Assembly (NCBI GenBank): GCA_034336665.1
Contig: JAPFBE010000002.1
Location: 34,885,406-34,949,405 of the forward strand
Length of the DNA stretch: 64,000 bases
Direction of reading: 5' to 3'
Origin: Luscinia megarhynchos
Lineage: Eukaryota; Chordata; Aves; Passeriformes; Turdidae
The notes under the pieces are model-generated. The model was not told where the DNA came from. It did no database searches and worked only from the letters and a program-made list of their open reading frames with translations. Positions within the stretch are counted from its first letter, which is position 1. Each line of letters begins with the position of its first letter. Below, one piece after another: positions 39,401 through 52,798 of the stretch. Position numbers and translations under genes: made by a program.

Positions 39401-40414
39401 TGATGCCATGCAGCTGCTGGAGCTAAAAATGTGATCTTTTTCTTTCTTACTGCTTTGCACATAATTGCTTGTAGACTGCTGTTCTGTTTCAAATATATGG
39501 TGAAGGACAGGCAGGAATGATCACAAGAACAAACTGTGTTATGGCTTCTGTTGCACCATTAAACATACAAATAGAGAAGAATGAATTCCAGCTATTTAAT
39601 ATTGCTAGTTCTAATGTCAAATATTGTCAGCAATTTTTAAAGAATAATCTTAAAATTGTTTGAAGAGAGAGTTGAGGAGTTATAAAAACAGGCTGGTTTC
39701 TACACTGGATTCACAGAGGAGCTCTTAATCAGTAGTGTCATACTGAGAAATGTAAAATAACTTGGGGGATAGAAAAAATGAATGAGTAGTGAGAAAGGAA
39801 TTAAGCTCAGTGAAACTGAAGATCTGTTAGATGAAACTGAGATTCCCTGTGAAACAGGAGACAGTTATGATTTATTGGGCAAACTTTTGAGGAGCCAATC
39901 CAAACACCAGACTGGTTTTGTAAGTGGTCAGGGTATCTCTACAAAGAAGAAAAGGTCTTTATCTCTAAAAAGAGAAGTAGCTGAAAGATAAACGACAGTG
40001 ACCAGATGCCTCTGACCGTTCAGGCACCCCAAAGTAACCAGGAACATACATCTAAATCGATTTCTGTATCAGCAGCTATTACAATAATCCATGATAATGG
40101 ATACAATGAACCTGCTCCACAAGTTGCTGTTAAACTTTTCTAGGTACTCAAATCAGTCTTTTTTCAGAAGAGTAAAGTCAAGGTTGGAGCCAAACTTCAT
40201 TATCAAACATTTTTATATTCTAATTCTGAAAACCCCATCAAAATAAATTATAAAAGATTAGCCGTGATCAGTGATTAGTAATCCTAAAGTGATTGATAAT
40301 CCTACATGTGATTATTGTACTCAGTAAAACAAGATTGCAGGACAAGACATAGGCCAAATTACCTAAGATGAGGAACTATAATTCCGTACCTTTACATGGG
40401 TAAAACATCTGTAC
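36491..40414. other. AT-rich intergenic sequence with a possible conserved patch
   Basis: No gene is supported. About 37400-37720 is a dense, non-repetitive stretch with many TAAT-type strings that reads like conserved regulatory DNA, but this cannot be shown from one sequence. A 69-codon frame at 39782-39991 has no recognisable domain. Confidence 0.45.
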
Positions 40415-40590
40415 TTTTTTTTCCCCTAAGTTTTGTGGGTTTATGGATTTTTTGTGAGGTTTTGTGTGTATGTGTGAGGCAGGGTTTTGCTTGGGTTTTA
40501 TTGTTTGTTTATGGGTTTTTTGCTTGTTTGGGGGGGTTGTGGGTTTTGATTAGGAGTTTTGGGTTTTTGGTTGTTTTTTTAATTGAAGGG
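40415..40590. repeat. G/T-rich low-complexity tract
   Basis: For about 175 bases the plus strand is almost entirely G and T, with very few C. It includes a run of seven G (about 40531-40537) and many GGGTTTT-like strings. A 159-codon plus-strand frame starting at 40396 is open mainly because of this composition and should not be read as a gene. Confidence 0.85.
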
Positions 40591-41499
40591 GGTTCTCTGG
40601 TTCAAATTAGAGAAAATCTAGTAAAAAGTAGTGAAAACTGTAATTTAAAAAAAAATAAATTCAAGAGCTACATATTTGCTTTAGCTGTTTTCAGGAACAT
40701 AATTAATTTATGTTTAATTTATGGAAAGCTTACAGTCAAAATCACTTCTCAGTATTGTACATCTTCACATGCAAGGAAGAAAAATGTGGTATCTGAATTC
40801 TCACTTTATCTCACTGTAAGTGAAAACAGTCCAAAACTCCAAACCAAACCTGAAGATAAGCTTACAGAGGTGTAAAAAAAAAGCAATAATTGTCCCCACT
40901 TAAAAAGTGAAGCTGGATGTTTTTATTACTCCTATAATCCAAATTGGTACATTGCATTACTTTCTCTTCAAAGACAACTTTTTCTTTGGCAGTTTCCTAC
41001 GCCATGTCCAGAAAAGTGCAATGAAAATTTTAGGAAAAGAACTTTGTCATCCAAAACAATAGTGTGAATATTGAAACTAGACTGCAAGAATGAAGTACCA
41101 CATATGCTACTGTGAAGGAAAATGAAACCTAGAAAAACTTTCCTATGTTTGCTAAATATTTTTGGTATGATTTCAATGCTGGAATCACGGAAATAAAAGA
41201 ATGTTCGGATCTTCAAGCCTGAATATGAGGGAATGGGTGAAATTCCTTGGAAGTAAAACCCCCTGGATTTAAAAAGAGATAAAGAGCAGCATGATTATTT
41301 CAGAAAAACCTCTGAGATCCATCCTAGATCTCACTGGCAGAATAATTAGAAAAAATTATAGAATGCTTATAGAGAACCTCTTAGAAATCTTTTGGGGTTT
41401 TTTTCATGGATTCCAGGTTTTTACCCTTCTCTTTGACAGAGGAAAAAAATATAATTTTAAATTCTAGGATTAAACAGGAAACCTTGAAATAATGTGAAA
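40591..41499. other. AT-rich intergenic sequence, nothing recognised
   Basis: No supported gene or repeat. Confidence 0.5.
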
Positions 41500-42150
41500 G
41501 CTATTCAGCTGCAGGAGGGAAGAATCCTAGAGGAGTCCTGCTGTGTTGAGATAATTAGGACATTAATCAACTCCCTGGATAGAGCGAAGCTGACATTAAT
41601 AAATGCCTAATGCTGGTTCTCAATTCTTTTTGCTTCTAACACTAATAAAGCTGTATCATGGTCATGCTCGAATCTTCTCTCCCCACTTGGCTGCACCTAC
41701 AGCACCAGCGTGCCCACAGCAGAAAGACTGATGGGCACCAGAGGTTAAGCAATTGCGAGCCCTTGGAAAGACACGCTGAGGTTTGGAGCCTGAAGGATGG
41801 CACAGGGCACAGCTCAGCTCGGGCAGACTCTGCCAGTGTTGGTGATTGATTGCTGTTTGCTGCTCTGCTAACACTCCATGTCTAACCTCGCAGCTTCATC
41901 TGGAACTGGCTTGATTCAAATCCCTCTGCTGTCCCCAGATGCCCCGTACTGTTTCAGGTCTTGGTCTTGGCAGAGAACAAACGAGCTAGCTCCAGACAGC
42001 AGTGAAGCAGGTGTCCTGCTCCCACTGTGATCGCTTTCTAATGGGGACACGCTGTGCTCAACCCACAGGTGGCTCCTTTCAGGGAAGAGTAATTAAGGAC
42101 CATCTCTCTCCACCTTTTCCTATTAGTCACAACAGATTATTTATCTTATG
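41500..42150. other. Possible conserved non-coding (regulatory) block
   Basis: This non-repetitive stretch has higher GC than its surroundings and contains closely spaced homeodomain-type TAAT/ATTA strings (taattagg at about 41551-41558, cattaatcaa at about 41561-41570, cattaataaatg at about 41594-41605, agtaattaagg near 42088-42098). No exon-like frame with supporting splice sites is present, and the overlapping 63- and 70-codon frames are on opposite strands. It reads like a vertebrate developmental enhancer, but that is an inference from composition and motif density only. Confidence 0.2.
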
Positions 42151-45100
42151 AGCCACACTCCCTCACAGACTTTTATTCTTTGTGCAGGCAGTGCAGGTTT
42201 CACCTTGTGCGTCATCTTGAGTGTTAAAAGCTGCAGTCCTAAAATTCAAGTTTTCTGTTATGAGCATATTCTCATTTGCAGCATGATGGTTAAAGACATA
42301 TCTGTTTTTAGTGTCTGCTTAGAATTGCAGACTAATATAGCAGGTGAGTGCAGTAATAGGAAAGAAAGAGAAAGCTGAACTGTGGGATCATTCACTAGAG
42401 AGGAAAGCACAGCTGGTCATCTCAGCCTGGAAATTTCCTGGGGAAGAGGTGAAATGCACTACTTTTCTCACCAAAAATGTCAATGCACTTAGTGACAGAA
42501 TCACGGGTGACTAAAGAATAAGTGCTCACTTCCAAGTGTGAAAAAAGATCTTGACCCTATTAAAATCCCGTAGAGCAGTGTCCTATGAGTCAAGGAGGGT
42601 GGTCTATTTGCAGCATGCTGAAACGAAAAACACTTGTGTAGGGGGGATATACTGTGAAAAATAGGAAGGAGAATATGAAACAGAAGAGGGAAAGTCTGTT
42701 CTGAATACTCAAATAGAAATGTGAAGTCATCTGAATGCCTCCTGAGACATTCAAGTGGTGAAAGTAATTGTGAGAAAGGTAGACAAAGGAGGAGTTGTGC
42801 TCTCTTCAAGAACAATCCAAAGGCCAGATTGTTTCCTAAACCCTTTGGCACTACAATCCATGCTCAATACGTCCAGTATCTGCAGTTTACTGTTTCAATA
42901 TAATCACCACAGTTCATAACAGATGAGTTCTTCTACAGCAAGAGATTGAAAACACACTATTATGTACTGTCTACCCTAATGGAAATCAGGCAGTGACAGC
43001 AGCCAAAGGTAGCTAGCAGTTTCCTGGATAGAATAAATGTGTGCAGCCAGTATGTAATGTTTTTCTCATTCTCCGCTACTGGAAAAAAAAGATCTACTGC
43101 AGACTTAGGGAACTGAACTGCTGCTGACTGTTGCTAACAGTTGGAAATTCCCTTTGAGTTCTTTTATAGCCCACAGTTTGAGAAACATTGATCTATAGGA
43201 CCTAACTAGAGGCTGCCATAGAGCAGTTAATGACAGGGGAAGAGGGAGCATTTAAGTGCACTTCATTTAACTCAGCTGAAGGCTCAACTGCAATGAATAA
43301 TCACATACACCTAGGCTGACTAGCAGCACCAATTGCAAACCTCAGACAAAACAGGATTTTGAAAGACTTCGTTTCTAATGATGGATGAAAGTTTTGAATA
43401 ATAGAGACATGGTGACTATTAAACAATCGTGGAGTTTTCCATTTTCCATGCATAAGACATAGAAACTATATCTTAGCTTTTATTCCAGTGACTAATGCCC
43501 CACCATTTTCCACCTGTCAGATCACATTAAAAGGAATGCAAACAAGGAAATTAAACCAAAAATTCTTCTACATATCTTTTCTTCCCCAGAACACTGAAAA
43601 CCTCATCATATTACCATCAGAATGACACATAAACTTCATTACTATCTAAATATGAGATTGTGATTCCTTCCATATTTGTTATTGAGACCTGTTTCCCCAA
43701 ACTGCTGGGAAATTTTCTCATTGCTAATAGGTCTTTCAATTTTAAAAACTCTGCCAACCTTGAAATATGTAGTTTAACTTATTTCCATAACTGCATCCCT
43801 TTTCTTGAGAAAATGGGCTTAGTGATATAAGGTCTATCAGTCACTAAAGTACAATATGCAGTAGAGTGCATGATGACAATATATGAAACTTACCCACAGT
43901 CATTCTCTAAGGTATTAATGATTTTTAAAATAGGCTTGCCAAGGAGTTGTCTGATAAAGTTCATTGGTTTAATATGTACTTTTACTTGCATCTTAGACTA
44001 AGGACTTGAGTTTATCTTGCAACTCTGCGTCAAACTGTCTAATTACAAAGATTCTAGCTAATTTTAGGATTAATTTATTTTAAATAGGTCATTGCTTCTT
44101 AAGTTTTAAGATAAGCATTGCTTTAAGTTGGTAAATTCTAAGACCAAGCTCCAGTTGGATACTAATTGTACTTTTTTTTACCCTGTTGGTTATTAGAACT
44201 TTTCTCTGAAACCCACTGGCTTTGAATGCTTAGAAAACTTTTCTAATTACAGAAATAAAGTTAGTCATGAGTAATTTACACCTGCATTTGCTAGTAGGTG
44301 AAACCCTTTATTCACCTTTTTGTATTCTAGAGCAAAATATGTTTTGGCATATTTTTATTTGTGATTATGCAAGATTAGCTCTTTTAATTTGTCATCAAAA
44401 GTTAGAGGCTGCACTTCTCCAGTCATTCCAGCTGTTCTTGAGTCACAGAGTGATTTAGTCATTGTTGAAGGTGTTGTGAACATATCAGTACAACATCATC
44501 AGTGTTTGCAGCAGGTGCTTGTAAGTAAATTTCTTTCTTTGAACCTCTGCATTTGCTTTTTTCCATATCTCAAAAAGACCTCCTAAACATTTCTTAAACT
44601 GGTAACACACACTTTATTCTGAATTTTTCAAAAATGAAAAATGTTTAGTTTGCAGCCCTTGCCTGTGCTTTTTCTTGTTTCCTTAAAAAGAAGTGAAAAA
44701 CATGGAAGTGTGACTGAAGGAGAGTTTCAACCATACGTGTCACTGCACATCCTCCAGATCCTCTCTTTCTTTACTATATCTAAAAACTTTGTATTGCTAT
44801 CTTTTAAAGAACTTACTGGTTTTCCAAAGGCTTTTAACAATGACATTTAGGGTGATAGGCAAATAGAAATCAAAATTTTGTAGGGAAAAGTTAATGATAT
44901 GTATTTTTTTTATTACACATATGAGTATCGCAGAAAAAACATTTAACATGTTTCCTTACATATAACAGAGACTGTTTTTGCTAATGAAGTAACAATAGCA
45001 ATTAATTTTTTGAGGTATGAATTTGTCAGTATTTTCAGTACAATGACAACAATGATATCTCACCATGTCAACGTGGAACATTTAAACAGCCATGCATGTA

Positions 45101-48100
45101 TAAACTCTCTGATGATAACTCATTTTGATACTCTGATGCTCCTCTAATCCCTGAAGTGATACATGTATGATGTTAGATGATGCATTAAAGTTTCTCCATT
45201 ACACGTTTTGGGGAAAGTGATTATTTCATATTTCAGATTGCTTTGGAAGTCAAATTACTATTTCTAAGGTCTGCTCTCTTTCAGAATTTTTATGCCTCTG
45301 CTTGGAATTTGTGGCATCTAGCAATGCATATTGGACATTTAACTATCTGGTCCATAGGTATTGACAATTTGTATTTTCCTTCATCACAGTTGTTGTCTCA
45401 GTGGCACTCTTAGTTTTGGTACTTGATCTGGATATGCCTCCATCAACATATTAAGGTAAATACACCTGATGACATGCAATGTAAGAAGTCAGAGATTTTA
45501 CTTTTGGACCTTTCTCAAAATGCTTCTTTGCAGACTTCTTTTGGGTTACCTTGAAGTTTTTCTACCACTTGAATGAACACACTAAATTAGTAGCACATTT
45601 ACCAGTGGTCTTTGTTGAATTAATTAACAAAAGTTGAACTCTCAGTGGTTTGATACACATTCATTTGGCTAGTGGATGCCTGAGCAGGCACCTCGGCAGA
45701 AAATAACATAATACCACCCACACAACAATCATCTTGAGATAACTGCATGCTAGTCAGTAACTTCCAGCCTAGAAAGACTAACTACCAGTATCCTTCTCTG
45801 CTGAATCTGAATAAGAAGCACAGCAGGATGATTGGAACTTGCATATGTGAAGAGTGGATAATGTGAGACACTTGCTGTGAGCCTCGGCATAGTACAGCCA
45901 ATCCCACAAGTCTGCAAGAATTATAGAGATCATCAGCACCACAGTCTAAAGGGATCAGTTGACAGTATTTTACAGCACCCTTACAATAAGAGGTATTGTT
46001 TTAGGTGATCAAGATGACAGCAAAAGAACGATAAGGTAGCAGAAACTGTTGCTAATGATCACATATTCTATATGTATATCAAAATATAATCTGTATTTTA
46101 GTAATTTACACTGGTCATAAATATCTGTCTACTGATTTGCACAAAAAAAGCAATAAAAAAACTCAAAACAAACAACAACAACAGAACAATGTTGACCAGT
46201 CCCTTGTGTATGTACTCTTCTTTTTTGTTGGGTAGTATGGAGCTTGTCAGAAATATCTTCCATCCTTCTGCTCCAGAGGAGCCAATTGTCTTTTGATGCT
46301 ATGCTATTGACCTGGTTATTCACTTTGGGTCCTACATACCTATGTCTAATGTATAGCAAAAACAAAGTTTTATTTCAATAATAGATACATAGAAATCTTA
46401 TAAATCATGTTCCCATTAAAAAGAACGTTTAAAAGTTTAACAGCTTATGTTGCAAACATGCATTGTTAACCTCTGTGGAGATGTGCACTTATTTGAAGTT
46501 TATATAGGTGTATATATTTTAATTAGTTGTATATCATTCTGGTAATGTTACGTCTATTTAATGAACTTGCTGAGGATGCCATCATAAAAATGTTACACAT
46601 GTTCTGTGCAGAAGCAGTAAGAGTTCTCTTCTACATAGCTCTCTATGCAGAATGCAAGGATTTGCTGATATTTGTGGCATCAGCCTACACAGCTGAAACT
46701 TATTTCTGGATCATATACATTTTATGGAGCTTCTGTACTCCCTAAGAAGAAATAGTTGATAACAGATCTACAGTAAACCAAAACAGTATCACCCTTTACA
46801 GATTTAAAGGGTGAAGTGAACCAGCATGATGTTGTGCAAAAGTACCAATTACAAGTGTCCCAGATGCTGAAACAATTTTAGCTTGCAGATAGTCTCCTTT
46901 TATAACTTTAAAAGGCAGCTATCCATTTAGGTTGGAATTGCAGCTGACATCAGTGTCTTTCTTCTTCATTTGGGAAGCTAGGAAACTAGGGGAGAGTGTT
47001 AAGCCAGGCAACAAGTGGTGAGACAATGTGTGGAAGGAAGCAATCTGTCCTTGTCAGCCTGGCAACAACACTGTTATCTTGCATCTCTGAACCTCAGCTG
47101 GAAGAATTTCAGCAGATTACAATATGGGTTTGGCTGGAGATGTAGGCATAATTCTATCTCAACATCTCTTCATTCTCATCTGGCTTCTGGTTACCAAAGG
47201 GAAGTGCTCAAAGCATCCCAAAAGTGGTGAAGTGATCCTAAACCCAAGTAAGTTCTCAGTTGTGAATGAGGAGTTCAATACCATATGGAAGATTCATACC
47301 AAAGGGCAAAATTTGCTTGAGGCTTCCGTCTTTACACATGGAGAAGTCAGAGGATGCATTAGGTTGTCAACTCAGCTTCAAGTAGTGATGGGTAAAAATG
47401 CAAAAAATAGTTAATCACTATGCTGGCACTGCTAAGTCCTAGTGGTAAGTGTCTATATAGCACAGGCTCATTTCTAGAAGTTTGCTTGTGATGGGAATAG
47501 CAGGTTATGAAATAAACTGCAAACTGTGAAGCAACAGGTCAGTAAACAAGGCTAAGTGCTCCCTCAGATGTATGGGGAGGAAATGTAAAGTGCTTACTAA
47601 TAAGATGTGTAGCTGCAGCCCTAGCTGTACTGAGAGAAAGGATCATAGGGGTACCGTTAAACCACTATAAGGGACACCTGAAAAATGGCTGAGCTTTCTA
47701 GTACAACCTGTATTCTTGTAAAAGGGAAATGCATCAGGAGCTTATGACATCCTGGGTACTGTGACTGCTTGCAGAAGATAATGGAGGGAGGAAAAATTGT
47801 ACTTGTTCTTAATGAGAGTAATCTGGGTAGAGTTCACTTCCTCACAGAGTAAAAAGGCAGAATTAAATTGCCTTGATATCATTGGATTTGATAGAACATA
47901 ATGTCATTCCCTGACTGTGCAGTGAGATGACCAAATGCACATTTCTCCCTCCATCCATGCTTTAACAGGTAATGCTTGGCTGAGCAACCCACATGACCTG
48001 AGCAGTCCAGGGCTTATGCCTCCAGCATGGGGTAGACAGCATTTCTCAGAACTCATATGGGCATTCAAACTTAAGAAATCTGATTAATATAGGAGGATGA

Positions 48101-51100
48101 GGTTGCTAGCATCCCTCATATTTTCAGTTTTCCAGAAAACATTGGTGTCCTGAGATCAGACAATAAAGCTATCAATGAAATTATTAAATCTCCCTTGATG
48201 ATCCCCAAGCCTTTTGTGGCCATAGAACAGGAGTGTTTTTAACATGTACAGTGAAAGCTCAGAGGGCAAGGATGTAAACCCTGCAAATGGCTCCAGACAA
48301 CTGGCATCAGGATGGAGGTTTGTGTGACTCAGTGCTCCCCAGGGGTACCTTTTGTTTGAGGGAGAAGTGGCTGACAGCCTCAGAGACCTCAATTACCACC
48401 TTTCCAGCAGTAAGTTTTTGCAGCCCAAAGAGATTAATGACTGACAGAAGTCAGAATAGGTGCACAAAAACAGGCTGCAGAACACTATTATTACAGTTCT
48501 CATGACAGGCTCGGGTGTCTGGAACATGATGAACTAAAGACACTGGGAAAGCATTAGCTCTTGGCACAGAGGTCTGTGTATTCAGAGTACACAGTACTCC
48601 AGAAAAAATTGTGCTCACATAAAATTGTTTATAACTGGCCTATAGAACAATCCATACGTCCTGCAGAACTGTGCTTTCTCTGCAGTCCAGAACAGTATTA
48701 TTTGACTGCTGTTTTACACAACCTCAGCATAACTGGAGAAGGTGAAGCCTCCCAGAGGTTGAAGTTCTGATGAACAGAAGTCTATATGAATGCTTCAATA
48801 TTGTTTTAATTTGCAAGTTGTGCATAGTATATGCATGTTCTCTTCTCGCAAATAATCTTTAATACTGAATTATCAAGCTGCATTCAATAAAGGAATTCAG
48901 ACACAAGGAACTTGGTTCAACTGGAATAAAATAAGCATTCACAATGAAGATCTTAATTTCTCTCTTTAGACATCTTTGTTTATGAATTACTCAGATTAAT
49001 TTTTTAATAAAATTTACATTGGGGGAAGCAGAGGAGGGTTACTTTTATTCATTCTGTTTATAGCTTTTTTATTAAACTAGTGTTTTATTAGTACTGCAAT
49101 CACATCCCTCAAAAGAGTAACCTAGGTAATGTGAGAAGCGCATTCATCAATTCTCCACACCACCTACTGAACTACACATTTAAAGACAGCAGAAAACAAA
49201 ACTCAAAGGCTATGAGTACACCAGGAACCCTGCAGGCTATTCCAGTCTGAATGTAGGGTGTACATGTGTGTTTTTGCAGGAAAGGAATTATTATGTGCTC
49301 ACCATGCCCATGCTGCCAAGCAGACAAAGTTTTAGGCTTTAGGTCAATGACTGGCATGGTTCTGTTCCAGTGGCTACTCAACATCTTTCATGTCAAGGCT
49401 GTTAAGCTGTCAATCTGCCTAATGTGATAACGGCAAAATTTTAGAAGTAGGTTTTCTAACATCCTTATAAAATTAAATTTATTTAATTTCTCAGATAGCT
49501 ATAAATCTTATTTGAAATGAGGTTTTTCATCTTAATACCAGTCCTATTAATGGAAGAAGCACATTTGCTGAGTTAATCCCACACTGAATACACAGCTGGA
49601 TATACAGCTACTGAGTGTCTCTTTGCCCTCAGGATTATAAATTTTTCTGACAGATTTAAAGAGAAAAAAACCCCAAAACTGATTGCTGAGAACTGTACAC
49701 AAATGTTAAGATGAGCTGTTTAACTAGCCTTACTATTTTCAAAAGATAATTCAATAGCCATATATGGTTTTTAAACAGGAGGCAAATATTGTGATTTTGT
49801 CAAGGCAACCACACGTTAATCTTCCTGTGGAACTTCCAGCACAGAGGATTTCAGAAGTAAATTGTTTAGTCCTTAATGAGACAACAGTTTCAAATTGTCT
49901 TAAAGTCCCTTTGTTCCAAGCCCACAGATGTAACAAAAGGTATTTGCTAATCAAGTAAGTACATAAATGGCCAGATAGACAAATATTGTTGCTGTCTTGT
50001 GTCTGGCCAATCCTCAAACGCAGATCTTTCAAGCTGCAGCCAAAAGATTTGTACTGTCAAGGGATACTGACTTCTTATTAAAGAGTGAAGCTAGCTAATT
50101 CTGAAGCTCAGAGAAACCAAGAGAAGGATTATTTTTTGTGCTTATTATACTTCTTGTTACATCTTGAGTAAGACTGGTGTTACGTAAAAGATGAGAACAA
50201 AAATCTATCCATCCTTGGGAGGTTATTCAGAATTGTAACTGAGCAAATTCAGGTGAGGACACTTCTGCTGCTGTTATTCTGTCCTTGATACCAGGGCTCA
50301 TTCCCATAGGAAGATTTTGCAAAAGATATCTTAAGATCCCTCTGGAAGAGTAGTGTCTACCTGCTGTCCTTGAATATACCTCTGATGACCTATTGCCTTG
50401 CCATTTAGGTAAAAAAAATTGCACATGAAAGCTCTATTTCCCCCAGGCACCAGTTTGCATTTCCTGTCTAATCTTAACAAATCAAGGTTGAACAGATTTT
50501 GCCATAAGAGAACCTGACATTTCTGTAAAAGAATTGCTACCTGTTTGTCCTGAAATTATCATGGCCATTATTTAGCTGAGGGTCTCGGTGGAATAAAATC
50601 TCTGGTTCACCAACCTTTAGCAGGGAATTCAGCTGGCTACTGGAGGCACCATGGTTATGGCATGTTTTAATGTTTGCCATCACAAAAACTTTTCATATTT
50701 GAGACAAAATACTGGCAGCAAGCTAAGAGAAGGACATAGTGACCTAGAGGGAATTTGGACAGGCAATGATCAAAACTATGTTAAAGCAAGATAGAAAAAC
50801 ACATAGCGCTGTAGATAGTACATTTTAAAAATCTTGATCAGATATTCTGCCTTGGCAGGGAAGTGTTAAGGAATGCAAAAAGACATCTAGGAAGCAGTGA
50901 AACTGTATCTGGACTGGAAAAAGTTTCTTTTTTTTCCTAAAGAAAGTATATTTCACTTGTTTCACAGATAAACTGTATTTTTTTAATATCAATACAGCTG
51001 AAAATAATCCTATATGCAGTTTTTCTTAGCAAGAGAAAAACAACAAAATCAATTAAAATGTGGGAAATAACTAGATTGTCTATGTCAGCAAGTAAATCAA

Positions 51101-52798
51101 GAATCTTGCTTCTAAGATATTTCTATTTTATAATGGTTCTCAGCAACCACTTAGTGATTACTTTGCCTCATAAGTTGACTTCCCCTGTTCCAGAAATGCC
51201 ACTACAAGGTAGTGCTATGCAGTACTATAAAAAAGCTGAAGAGATAGATATAAATATTATCATAACTTCTTTTCAGATAAAATTAGGATGTAATAATTTT
51301 GAGGTTAAGTCATTAGTTTTCTGGCTTGAAAAATGTTTTTATTCAAATTCATGCCATCAGATGCAACACAAAATGTGATGACCCATTCAAACTTCCTTCG
51401 CTTATAACAACATAAGGAATGCCTTTCAAAATAAAGTTTGTGACATTTTTTGCCTTTGATGTAGAGCAACTGCAACTTGTTTTGTTCAGCAATCATCTTA
51501 CGTAATATATTAGATGATTCTTTCCAAAATTTTAAATTGCTCTTATTTGTGTTTATTTCATATCCTTTAAATGTACTTTATTGTAACCCGTGTATTTTGA
51601 ATACTTTTATGTGGAAATATGGAACTTCTATACAATAAACTTTCAGAACTGAGGTTTCTCATTCATTTTACAGGATTTCTTTTTTTGCCTGTGCTTTTGC
51701 TTATCCTGTAGGATGTGATTGTGGGGTTCTGAAATAATGTAATACAAAACAGGCAAAAATAGAAAACTTGATTATGCATGTTTGGTAAAAGAAAATGCAT
51801 TTGTTTCACAGTGGCACACACACTACAGGCAGGAGCTGTGTATTTGATATTCTTTAATTCTAGTATATATTACAGATTACACTGACAACTTTGATCATTA
51901 TGAAGCCTTGGTGTGAAGAAATCCCATTGAAATTAATAGGAGTTCTAGATATTTATTGAGTAGGGCTCTAACAGCAGCATGTAAAAGGGTAGAGATTAAA
52001 GGGGGGAAAAATTATGCAAACTGAATGAAAAGTGAAGAGAAAACAACAGTTTAAAAATTATATTCTGAACAACTAAAATACAACTTCCCAAACAGGATAT
52101 CTAAATTTTAAAGAAAAAAAGTCCTTTATAAAATGCTACTGACGTTGGTTCTAAGTTTGAAGTAAATATGTCCTCCACTTTAAAAGTAAATGAGGACATT
52201 TTCCATCCCAAGAAGTATAAGAAAAGGAAAAAAAAGCCTCACTTTACTTGTTCGTTTTAAAGAAATACTGAGTAAAATAAAGTGGCAATATTTATCACTC
52301 AAAATAACCACTAACCATCAGGTTGATCCAACAACACATAAAAACAGACCATAGCTTTGATTGGTCTTCCATGCATATATATCCTAAAGTGAGGCATTTA
52401 CTCTTAACATGGTCCTTATGTTCAGGCTGAATTTAGTCTGTGAGGAACAGTTGCACCAAGAAAATTAATTTCTATAGGATGATGGAAAGGGTTTCTATGA
52501 ATCTCCAAACATCTCTTATTCAACACTCTATTAGCAGATGCAGAGTACTCAGGGAAGTTTTCCCAGGTTACCTAATGGCAGCTTTGGATTTTATTTTCCC
52601 CTGACCAGAATCAAGTAGTTCCTCTGGAATTGTAAATCATATGTTCTTCTTGCCATACCAGTTTTATCATGGAAAAAACATGCTATAAGACTACAAAGTC
52701 ATAGTGCATGTTAAACATAAATTTTTAACATCTATTCTACTGAATCAAATGTGAAAACAATCTTGTAGGAACTTTAGAAGTTAATATAGCTAGTAGGC
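42151..52798. other. Long AT-rich intergenic stretch, nothing recognised
   Basis: Ten kilobases without a recognisable exon, RNA gene or repeat family. Open frames are short (116 codons at most, 42501-42851 minus) and have no recognisable domain. Small A- and T-runs only. Confidence 0.5.

Noticed and set aside
40396..40875. 159-codon plus-strand open frame with hydrophobic N-terminal half
   Set aside because: The hydrophobic residues come from the G/T-rich low-complexity tract, and the rest is A-rich drift. There is no family resemblance and no splice context.
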